Source of the DNA: Bombardia bombarda | Taxonomy: Eukaryota > Ascomycota > Sordariomycetes > Sordariales > Lasiosphaeriaceae | Length of the DNA stretch: 64,000 nucleotides | NCBI GenBank assembly: GCA_030512295.1 | Contig: JAULSR010000005.1 | Span: forward strand, 682,001 to 746,000 | Direction: 5' to 3' | Shown: one piece after another, positions 33,467 through 42,702 of the stretch | How the letters are laid out: the number at the start of each line of letters is the position of its first letter | Position numbering within the stretch: position 1 is the first letter of the stretch | Notes under the pieces: generated by a model | Databases searched by the model: none | What the model saw: the letters and a program-made list of their open reading frames with translations, nothing else | Told to the model about the DNA's origin: nothing | Translations under genes and position numbers: made by a program

Positions 33467-34419
33467 ATGACGCTTTACTACAGTCTGGTATGTTTGGAAG
33501 CTTCCCCACCTCAGCTCTCCGGCTCGGCTCAGCTCTCCTTTCTCTCTGCTCGCTGCGCAAGCAGAGCAGTGCAGCATGACGCCCCATGATTGCGGCAAGA
33601 TGGCACAGCACAGCACAGCGCATCTGTAAATTCTGCAATTTTCTAGAAATTCTGGTGTCGCTGACTTGATTCGTGTCTCGTCCAGGTCTTCCTGCTCCTC
33701 GTAGCAGAGATGGCACTCTTCATGGTGCTCATCATCCCCCTGCCCTTCACCATCCGCAGGAAGATGTTCACCTTCATCTCCGAGAACCCCCTCGTGGCAA
33801 AACTGCAATACGGGTTGAAGATCACCTTCATCTTCATCTTGATCCTGTTTATCGACAGCGTCAACCGCGTCTACCGCGTCCAGGTAGAGCTCGCCGCTGC
33901 TACCGAAAATGCGGGTGGTTCAGGGTACGTCTCCCTTTGAACGTTTCCTCCTTAATACCCCCCCCCCCCCCCCCCTCCCCCTCCCCCCTCCACTCATTCA
34001 AACCGCATAGAAAACTAACCAACACCTCCCCCAGCAGAGCCTCCATAATGGGCCACGAGCGCCTCGAGGTCCAGGCCCGCAAGTTCTATTCGCAGCGCAA
34101 CATGTACCTCTGCGGCTTCACCCTCTTCCTCTCCCTCATCCTCAACCGCACCTACATCATGATCCTCGAGGTCCTCCGGCTCGAGGAGAAGATCAAGCTG
34201 TACGAGGGCACCGAGAAGAACACCAAGCAGGCCGAGAAGCTCGCCGCCGCCGGCGAGCCCGGCGAGATCGCCCGCCTCAAGCAGTCCCTCGCCCAGGTGA
34301 AGCAGGACAACGACGCCCTCATAAAGCAGGCCGCCGGGCTCCATCGCGAGTACGACTCCCTGTCTGAGCAGTACGCGCAGACACAGGGGGACGGTTCCCT
34401 GCTCAAGAAGTCGAACTAG
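33467..34419 (+). CDS. YET3: BAP31/Yet3-like ER membrane protein
   Basis: Three exons: 33467..33487, 33686..33924 and 34035..34419. Introns are 198 and 110 nt; the second contains a run of 19 C. The product is 214 residues. Exon 1 encodes only MTLYYSL, and VFLLLVAEMALFMVLIIPLP continues TM1. TM2 is ITFIFILILFIDSVNR and TM3 is MYLCGFTLFLSLILNRTY, preceded by HERLEVQARKFYSQRN, the conserved block of Bap31-like proteins. The C-terminal half is a cytosolic coiled coil (KLYEGTEKNTKQAEKL...). The last four residues KKSN fit a KKXX COPI-retrieval signal. The family takes part in ER quality control, export of membrane cargo and ER contact sites. The exon 3 acceptor could also be 34037 (one residue shorter). 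Convergent with the DUF1479 gene. Confidence 0.92.
33958..33976. repeat. Poly-C run (19) inside an intron
   Basis: Uninterrupted C tract in intron 2 of the BAP31-like gene. A copy-number or sequencing error here would not change the protein. Confidence 0.95.
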
Positions 34420-35162
34420 GAGAGTGGCGCTTCTTCTGATGGGAGTGGTGTGCTTGGTGGCGTGCTTCTTCCTGGGGTTTTTGGTGAAGATGACCGGGGT
34501 GGCCACGGCGAAGGCGAATGCGAAAGAGACGGCGGTGATGGGGGAAAGCGCGATGGCAAGGTACCGGTTGCTTCCTCTTCGTCATTATCGGCGCGGACAA
34601 CAAGCTCGCCTTCTCCGATCATCTCGTATGTTGGAGACCGGTCTAGCCTTGGAGACGACGATGACCTGCTGAGGCTGAGACGGCTGGCTCCGAAGCCGTT
34701 TGATCGGTTTTGCGGTTGAGCGTGGGGAGAGTTTGAGGAAATGAGAGGCGATCATGAAGATGATTAAAAGGGGAGATAGCTATATGAGGAGAATGAGTTG
34801 ATATCATTTACGGTGTGTGGAAGAGGGGAGTTTTGCATGGAATAGGAAACCAACCTTTTTAATGGGGCTTTTTTTATATTTGTTAACTGGGAGAAAATGT
34901 GGTTTTATTGTACAGATCCCAATATTATTTTTGCCTTAATTCCCGATCTACCAGTTACCGAACGAAGTATTGACTTGCTCATTAATTATCGAAACTCCAA
35001 AGCCAATACAAACCGATCTATCCCAAGCCGGCCATGTCTATCGGTCTATAGGTGTGTCATTACTCATAACCACTCTTTCCCAACCCCGTCCACGCGGAGG
35101 TAGAGTGCTCCCCTGGGATATCTGTACACAAATACAAACACACACGCCATGAAGACAAGGCC
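34420..35162. other. Convergent intergenic spacer with 3' UTRs
   Basis: 743 bp between the 3' ends of the BAP31-like and DUF1479 genes. A + strand frame just after 34419 contains one hydrophobic stretch (LLLMGVVCLVACFFLGF), but it starts at GTG and has no family match; it is not called. Confidence 0.5.
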
Positions 35163-36832
35163 TCAGGGCATATAATCATACAAATCCGGAAACAAAATCG
35201 AGTTGGCCACAGCCAACACCTCCCTCTCGGCATCATCTGCCGCGTCCTCCTCATCCCACGGCAACAGCCCCATGGCACGCAACCCCTCGTCCCCACCGGC
35301 ATCATTGACATCCTGCACGCCCGCACGGCCGGCATGACTGCTCTCGCCCCGCCCGCCGCTGAAGTCTGGGGCGGGACAGCCGAGCAGGAAGGCCTTGCGC
35401 TGGCGGCTCAGGTACAGCGCGTTGGTCTGCGTCAAGGGACACGCGGGGAGGTACATGGCTGCGCTGCCGCTGTCTTCATTCTTTTCAAATGGAGAAGTAG
35501 CGGCAGCAGCAGGAGCAGCAGTGGTACGGGTGATACCAACGTGCGGCCCATCAACGACGTGCACCAGGTCGGGATGCCACAGGACGTAATCCCCCGGCTC
35601 GAGAGGCGGGATGGCGACTAGGCTGCGGTCGAGCTGCAGGTGCGGGTGCAGGGCGCGGTTGATGTCTTGGGCGTAGCTGGGGAGGGCGCCGTGGAGGATG
35701 CTGTTTTGCGGACGGGTGAGGGACCAATTTTGTGAAGATAATAAGTAGTCTAATTGTGTTGTTGATCCAGATGTGGTCGTGTTGTTTGGGGAGAAAAAGG
35801 GGCGAAGTAAATAATAGGCAGTGGCGAGCTGCAGCATGGGGCACACTTGCAGAGAGCCTTGGTCGGGCGCGATGCTGTCCAGGGCGAGCCAGCCTTGGAA
35901 CATGCGGAGGATGGAGCATGAGCCGGCGCCGCGGTAGAGGTCGCTGGCTACGGCCACGCGGGAGCTACTCTAAGATGGACGTGCGCGGTCAGCTTCTGTT
36001 GTGGGATAGACGCTTGCCAGCCTCGAAGGGAAATTGAGTTAACAATAAGGGCTTATATGAACGTATCAGATAAGAAACATACCTCCCAAGGATCATACTC
36101 CTCCCACTTCCCCTGAAATATCTTCCGATATGTTCCTGCCCGGCCATAGCCATCCGGCTCCCACCGCTCAACGCTACCGCCGTCGACGTGTGCACTGGCA
36201 GGGACCCTACCGGGCCTTGGAGGTTTCTGTATCCGTATCCTGTCTGCATATGAAACGGGGAAGTTGGTCGTAACTTTGACACGGGAATCCTCAGAATTCC
36301 ACAAGGACATGGCGAAGCTCTGTGCTGCTAGAACATTTGGGTGTGCGCGTGCCTTGATCTGTGCCTGGCTCCAGTAGAGATCATAAAGCTGGGGATCACT
36401 AGCTGGCGAGGTCGGCGTCGACGGGTTCTGGTCGAGGTATTCCCGCGCCTCCCTTCTCCAGCCCACAGCGGTCTCTCGCGGGACCACGTTCTTGATGATG
36501 GCGACACCCCGTTTCCGCAGGTCCGTCATGAAACCCTCCACGCGTTGCGGTTTGGTGATGTCGGCAAAGTCGATGATGGGGACAGCCTGGGATCCCGAGG
36601 TTGATACCAGCTCAACCTCTTTTCGAAGCTCTTGTAGAAGTCGGTTCCATGACGAGATGAGGGCCGACTCTGAGCCAGAAACGGCCAGTCTTTCCTTCAG
36701 GTCCCTAAAACGCTTTGGTAAAGCGATGGGGTCAGGGCATGAAAAGACCTGCATCTTGGCCCTTTTTGCTGGAGGAGGGGCGTGGTCTGCTGCGCTGGCA
36801 GAGACGGGAAAGGGGCGGGTAAAGACAGCCAT
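35163..36832 (-). CDS. DUF1479 (YbiU-like) putative Fe(II)/2-oxoglutarate-type protein
   Basis: Two exons on the minus strand: 36083..36832 and 35163..35969, with a 113-nt intron (35970..36082; GTATGT...TTAG). The product is 518 residues. The start at MAVFTRPFPVSASAADHA is preferred, although the frame is open 45 codons further upstream. Blocks: LPKRFRDLKERLAVSGS, VPIIDFADI, FMTDLRKRGVAIIKNVVPRETAVGW, QAQIKARAHPNVLAAQSFAMSLW, VPASAHVDGGSVERWEPDGYG (an HxD motif), then GWLALDSIAPDQGSLQVCPML and DYVLWHPDLVHVVDGPH (distal His). This arrangement resembles a cupin-fold iron and 2-oxoglutarate oxygenase, but the substrate is unknown. The family is shared by bacteria and fungi. The C-terminal ~100 residues are acidic and divergent. 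Confidence 0.88.
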
Positions 36833-37531
36833 GTTGAGAGAGGCGAACAAGAGATAACATAGCAGTGCGCAAGTGTGTAAGTGAGCTGGAGCACGTCGGA
36901 AACTCGGATAAGAGACTGTGGATAGAGGCAGACTTGTGAGGGAGAAGGACAGAAGAGATATACCCACCTTTGATTACACGGTCTGGCCAGCAAGTCAAGA
37001 TAGCATGTGTTGATGCGGGCTGGCTGTACGCCCTGAGCATGGCTGAGCATCCCGTTTACACAGCATATTCGCGAGCTATGCTTCAGGGTGAAGGGGTCGG
37101 CGGCGCGCAATGCCAGTTATCATATGTCTGGTCATCCCGGTTGGGATCCTTGGACCGACGGTGCGTCCAAGGCGCGGCAGGGGGGGAACTCGCAGCAGCG
37201 GGCCGTGTGCCGGACGGGCAGTCGAAGAGGCAGCGACAGTAGCTCGAGGTAGCCCACCACGGAAAATTTGCGCGGCTTGCATGGCTCGCCAATAGGGGAA
37301 TTTGGTACCCCCAAACCCGAATCAGGGGCCTCGAGACCGAAAGCAGAAAATAGCGGCTCGGGTATCGTTGCACTAACGTCTCGCCTGTATTCGCAGGGCT
37401 GAAATGGGAGCCTCTCTCCCGCGCCCCTGCAAGAGAGTGACAACGGCCTTTGTTCCTTTTCACACTCAATGCATTGGTGATCATCCCGGGTTCCCGTACT
37501 ATTTACCAGCATCGTTTATATATGGCATCTG
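36833..37531. other. Intergenic between two minus-strand genes
   Basis: About 700 bp holding the DUF1479 promoter and the 3' UTR of the next gene. No gene is seen. Confidence 0.5.
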
Positions 37532-38575
37532 TTAAGCTTGTTTCCCACGTTTTGAGCGCCGTAGATGAGGCTTAATCTCGCCATCACCCTCATCGTCCAC
37601 TGGTTTCCTCTTTGCCGGTTGCTGCTGCGGCTGCTTCTGCGTCTTCTTCTTTATATCGTTGGCCAAGCCAGCCTTGGTCTCTTTATCTTGTTTGGCTTCG
37701 TTGTTGGCTGTTGGTGTGGCACCTGCTACTGCGGTGTGTGGCTCCCTCATTAGGACGAATGCCACGCGCTCCACATCCACGGCCTTTACGCCGAGGCGCC
37801 GAGCCAGAGCCTGAGCTCGCTCATTCAGAGCCATGTACTCTTTGAGATTATACTTGATAGGTGCCTTTGATCCGCCGCAGCACAGCCAGTAGAATGCCTC
37901 GTCGGCAAAGAAGATGACGTTTTGTCCGTCGTGGACCGCGAGCAGCAAGGAGGCTGTCGCCGGCCCGATTCCTCTCAGAGTTGTCAAGACGCCAAGGGCG
38001 GCGGAAACATCCGAACTGTCCCGGTATTGGTCAACGGCCTTTTGGACGGTGTCGGCCACGGTGTCGGCCTCATTCGACGCGACCAGCTTCATCAGGGTTG
38101 GCCTGAATTTTCCGTGGCGTCTAAACTCGGGGGTCAGCCAGCTCGAGTGAGTGTTTCACAGCATAAGAATGGCTGCTATTGTTTCCGTCCAAAACATGGT
38201 ACGGGTCTTTGGTGACATCGCTCCAAGAGTTGCAACCTAGTTCTAGACTTACAGTTTCCACTCCACAAGAGTCGTGACATCGTCAATGCCCATGGGGGTG
38301 TTTGCCTTTTCGGAGCCAAAGGCATCCAGTGCCGCGACGTGCCGGTACTCGTCAAGCTCTACGAGTGTCTTTTGACCCGGTTTTGCTGAGACATTGCATT
38401 GAGGATCAGAGTCTGTAGCTTGTTTGAGAGACGGCCGCCCAGTGGTGAATGAAGCGCGCTACCTACCTCCTTTGGACTCTGATACCACCTCGATGCATGA
38501 TGGATAGCGTGCGAGAAGGTCTGAGAACTCAGAGAGGGATATTTTGTCGGCGGATGGCATGGCCGAGTTGCCCAT
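37532..38575 (-). CDS. Conserved fungal protein with helix-hairpin-helix-like core (function unknown)
   Basis: Three exons on the minus strand: 38467..38575, 38253..38385 and 37532..38120. Introns are 81 and 132 nt, each in a different phase but all joining in frame. The product is 276 residues. It begins MGNSAMPSADKISLSEF, followed by LLARYPSCIEVVSESKG, then KPGQKTLVELDEYR. Exon 3 opens RHGKFRPTLMKLVASNE. The core LTTLRGIGPATASLLLAVHD is a helix-hairpin-helix of the type found in HhH-GPD DNA glycosylases, followed by NVIFFADEAFYWLCCGG, whose Asp sits roughly where the glycosylase catalytic Asp would be. The C-terminal ~80 residues are charged, Lys/Gln-rich and end in a basic cluster (RRSKRGKQA), probably nuclear. 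Similar proteins occur across ascomycetes as hypothetical proteins. DNA binding is inference only. Confidence 0.82.
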
Positions 38576-39502
38576 TGCGGCTCTTGTTGTAGATGGATGC
38601 TTAAACACTGCAGCGCAGCGCTCCAGCGGCCAGGAAAATGATCCACCGGTCAGGCTCAATGCAACGGATTCAAGGTCGGGAGAGCGCGCCGTGAACCTGG
38701 AGCACGAAGAAGAAAAGAGAGTTGAGGAAACAAGGACAGATAACAAGACACGAGAAGGTGCTGGCAGGGTGATATCGAGTCTTAAAAACCACCTAGGGGC
38801 AGGACCACCGGGCCTGTCCAGGGAGATGCAGATGCGACTCTATAACAGCAAAGCCAAGTAAACCAGAAAAGGCCGGTGTTAGTGCAGCAGGATCGAAGAG
38901 AAAAAAGAAAGATAAATTAATCAAGGTAACGGCTAATCGAGAACCAAAAATCCAAATCTTGGTCCGGGACATGCAATGATGCAGTGGAGTCTCTAGCAGT
39001 GTTACTTAGTGCCTTTGGAGGGTCGGAAACTGTCTGTGGGTGCGTCTGAGGACCCGTCGCGTTTCCTTGGGGACTTGGGAGAGGGAGCTCCCGTGTAAAG
39101 ATCGTCGACGATTGACAGCGAAACCCTTTCAGCCAATTTCTGCCCACCAAATTAGGCAGGCGGTATATTAGGGGTTAGGGTTGTATATGCATACTGGGCG
39201 CTGCATGCCGCATCGGCTTTTGGAGAAGGAGGGGTAAAAATCCAGGGCCTAAAAAAAAAGTCAGTTGGAGCGCAGCAACTGGGTGGGTGGCGGGCGGGCG
39301 GGTGTGCAGCGGGCTGCGGAACAAAAAAAACCAACGCATTAGCACTGGCGATTACTTCCACCTTTCCCATTCCATTATTATCCGCCAGCCATAAGCACTC
39401 TTTGAACAACACCGCTCTCTTGCACAACCACGGCCTCGGCTTCTCCAGTCCGACTTACCTAGCCTCTTTACGTCTCAAACCCAAACCAAAAACACCAGCA
39501 AA
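38576..39502. promoter_or_regulatory. Divergent spacer, HhH-like gene / SERF-like gene
   Basis: 927 bp between two 5' ends. No assigned boxes. The last 60 bases before 39503 are A/C-rich and typical of a fungal 5' leader (AGCAAAATGG start context). Confidence 0.4.
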
Positions 39503-39995
39503 ATGGGCGGTGGTAACGTATGTTTTACTCTTCCCCAACAGCCCCAACAGCGCATCCTGTTTTTCGCTTTCGGATTTAATAAAAGAACGAGACAAAAAGA
39601 GACTCTCGGGCAAAAGCTGACCTGGTCTGAACAACAACAACAGGGAGCCAAGGCTGCGCAGAAGCGCGAGCGCAATTTGAAGAACGCCGCAGGCGGCGCT
39701 CAGAAGTCGCAGCTCAAGACTGTAAGTAGATTTGTCACTTTAGAAGCCAAAGACAAATCACGACTGACACACTCGCTTCCTAGAATCAAGCCGCCATGGA
39801 CATTCAGTGCCAGATCTGCAAGGCCACCTTCCTGAAGACCACGCGCGAGAAGGCGTAGGTTAACCCTCTCTAACTATCTGCCCCTTTCTCCTCCGGTCGC
39901 TAACATTATCCAGTCTCACCGAGCACGCCACCAACAAGCACACCAAGACACTGCCCGAGTGCTTCCCTACCTTCCAGGGCGATGCGCCCAAGTAA
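39503..39995 (+). CDS. Small SERF/4F5-like zinc-finger protein (At2g23090-like)
   Basis: Four exons: 39503..39517, 39644..39721, 39784..39854 and 39914..39995, with introns of 126, 62 and 59 nt. The product is 81 residues. Exon 1 encodes only MGGGN. Then GAKAAQKRERNLKNAAGGAQ gives the basic SERF-like N-terminus, and QCQICKATFLKTTREKALTEH with HATNKH gives a C2H2-type finger (C-x2-C ... H-x4-H). This architecture is a widespread, very small eukaryotic family of unclear role. SERF-type peptides bind nucleic acids and modulate protein aggregation. The tiny first exon and conserved joins support the model. Convergent with the oxygenase gene across 426 bp. Confidence 0.88.
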
Positions 39996-40421
39996 GCGAG
40001 TGTTTGGATATCCCGCAACGGAACGCAACGCGCACCATCTCGCGACCCGACAAGACGGTGCACGATAAACAAAACGAAAGCCTCCCGATGGTCATCACTA
40101 CCAGACAATACGAAGACCTCAGCGCAAAGAAGGCAAGCAGGAAAGGAAAGGAATTTCTTGGAGAGGAAGCATCAGCGGGGGAAAAAAGGCGTTTTTATTC
40201 ATTTGGAAGGAGCAGTGGTGTGGCTGGCAGGAATATGATGTGGACGCTCTCTTTCTTTTGGTCTTTCTCTTATCTCGTGCGATTACCCCCCCCAGTTAAC
40301 TACCTTAGACCAGATTTCAATTACACGAGCAAGAGGATGACACTGTCTGTTTGTTTGTGTTTTATTCTCGTTCACACAAGATAGGTATCGTCGCCCCACC
40401 GAGTTCTCACTCAATGAGCTT
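39996..40421. other. Convergent intergenic spacer
   Basis: 3' UTRs of the SERF-like and oxygenase genes. No gene is seen. Confidence 0.5.
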
Positions 40422-41701
40422 CTATTCTACGGGCTTCGCCGCCGCAGCCGCCACCTCAACACCCCCCTTACCCACACCATCACCACTGTTCCCAGCCGGC
40501 GGCGCCGCCACCGTCTGCTTCGCCAACCTAGCTTGCTCTTCCCTAATCCCCGCCAAAATATCCGGATACCACCGCTCCCCGACATCCGGATGGCTCTTGA
40601 CCCTATTCCTCAGCGTCGCCTCGCCGAGCGTCTTGGCCACGCCGCCGCCCCTGAAGGTGAACTCGACATCGTCCAGCCTGCCGCCGTTCCTCTCGAGCAC
40701 CCTCCTGCGCTGGTCCTTGACGCGCTCCGAGATCTGGCCGACGCCGACCGTCTCGAGGTCCTCAAACTCTGTGTCGCCGCGCACGCCCTGGAAGAAGGGG
40801 ATGGAGAAGCGGGCGCCCTCGCCGGCGGCGGGCGAGAGCACGCGGTGCGTCGTGCTCACGCACACGCCCTGCGTGAGCGCCTCGAGCCCCTGCCCGATGG
40901 CCACGACGAGGGTGCCGTCGATGGGCGGGCAGTCGATCCACTCGCCGCGCATGTTTTGCACCTGCAGGCCGCGGTGGTGCGAGGCCTGGAGGAGGTAGCT
41001 GCTGAGCACTGTTTTTCCTCTTGTCAGAATACTGCCCACCATGAAACAAACAGAAGTGGGAAAGGAGGACAACACGTACTGCTGTCCTTATGCGGCCCCA
41101 CCCCCTGTCCCCCCTTCCCCCCCAGCACGCCCACATCCGGATACCGCACAATCTTCAGCTTATGCTGCTGGTCCTCTCCTCCCTCCCCGTCAAAATACTT
41201 GTCAAACGCCCCGCTCTCCAGCTCGATCGCCTCGGCGATCAAGCTGGTAAACCCCATCGACACCTCGCCCATCCTGCGCATGTAGTCCTCAAACACGTCC
41301 CGGAAGCCCGGCAGCGCCTCCTCGCGCGGCCACTGGTTCGGCGCCAGCAGGTTGTGGTGCAGCGGCGCGCCCGGCGCCGGCAGCGGGTGCTCGGTGGACA
41401 GGTCGATCTGTTCGCGGTGGTCGACGGCGCCAGCTGTGACCTCGGCAGACAGGCGCGAGTAGCCGAGGAAGGAGTTTGCGTTCTTCATTTCGATTTTGAG
41501 CTTCTCGGCTTCGGGGATGTCGAAGAAGGCTTTGCCCTGGGTGATGACGCGGGCAAAGATTTCTGGGGGGATGCCGACGTTTTTGAGGTAGAGGAAGCCG
41601 ACTTCGAGGAGGGCGTGGCGGAGGGAGGCGAGGAAGGCGGGCTTGGTGGTGGGGTCGAGGGAGAGGGAGAGGTCGAGGATGGGGATGGTGGTGAAGGACA
41701 T
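40422..41701 (-). CDS. 2-oxoglutarate/Fe(II) oxygenase, isopenicillin-N-synthase-like
   Basis: Two exons on the minus strand: 41080..41701 and 40422..41008, with a 65-nt intron (41009..41073; GTACGT...ACAG). The product is 402 residues. The N-terminal DIOX_N domain starts MSFTTIPILDLSLSL and includes HALLEVGFLYLKNVGI and NANSFLGYSRL. The 2OG-Fe(II) domain holds GPHKDS (HxD iron ligands; the codon after GGACAGC is split by the intron), LQVQNMRGEWIDCPPIDG, LVVAIGQGLEALTQG, STTHRVLSP (distal iron His) and RFSIPFFQG (Arg that binds 2-oxoglutarate). All catalytic residues are present. The superfamily covers many oxidations, including natural-product steps, gibberellin-type and thymine-7-hydroxylase-like reactions, so the substrate is open. 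The last ~40 residues are Ala/Gly-rich and divergent. Confidence 0.9.
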
Positions 41702-42702
41702 TTTGGGTGGTTGTTGTCTATCTAGAGGTATGTGTGTATGTGTTGAGATAATAAGGCCGAATATAACCAGGTCCAAGATGACAGACTGACCCAAGGCAAG
41801 CCAAATGAGGTCAGATAAATAGAGACACGCAGGTATGTACCCCTACAACCAACAATCTCACAAAGAGCACGAGGCTACTCTTCTCTGCGCTCGAGGTACT
41901 GTAGAGTGCTCAGCAGGTGCCCGGGTATTCGTGTAAGTCAGCCCGAGATGTGAGAGTGAACGCTCAAATAGGTGTAAAGGAAAAAAAGAGGTATGTATGC
42001 GCAAAAACAATCAGTTTTCAGCCCATCGTCGAGTACAGCCCAACAGATAATAATATATAGTATTTAAATTCTGCCACTCATCAAGTGATCGGTTCACATC
42101 AGGTCATTTATTATTGGAGTCAAGAATGGCGTAATCGGTCGACATCGGCCCAAAGCCCACTTTGTTGCCCCTGCTGGCCGTTGCGGCCCCATGCAAGCCC
42201 CGCAGTTGACAGGTTCCGGTAGGGCGGCCCCAAGGACTGTCCCTGAAAACAACCCACCCATCCCGATACAGCCGGACAGACAAAGCAAAAGATAAGGAAG
42301 AACATGGAGAATCGTCGAAAAGAACCTATCGTTGCCGAAGTTATCCGTCTCAGACTTTGATTTGCAGCATACCGTATTCCTAATAAATGTGCACTTGAAC
42401 ATAGGGGCAGATGAGATCCCTGCCATGGTTAACTCCTTTGAATAAATCCAGTATAAAACACACAATCTACAATACTCCTAGATAATAATGTTATATGATT
42501 TCCGTTCCTTCAACTATGACATACTTCTCTAAAGATTCCATGATAAACGTGCGCTATTATGCTTCAGGAAGAAAGTGGCAGGTGGCAGGTGGGTGGCACT
42601 GTAGCCGCCCCTGAAACAGATATTTTGGCCCCCCCTCACACCAGTAATAGATAAAAAAGTAGTTTTAAATTCAACAGCACGCCGGGTATGCATACAATCC
42701 CG
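41702..42702. other. Intergenic between two minus-strand genes
   Basis: 1 kb with the oxygenase promoter and the Utp17 3' UTR. The middle is AT-rich (about 42050-42070 and 42460-42560). No gene is seen. Confidence 0.5.

Noticed and set aside
34424..34672. Hydrophobic frame directly after the BAP31-like stop codon
   Set aside because: It begins at GTG, lies in the expected 3' UTR and matches no family. The BAP31-like protein already ends in a KKXX signal.
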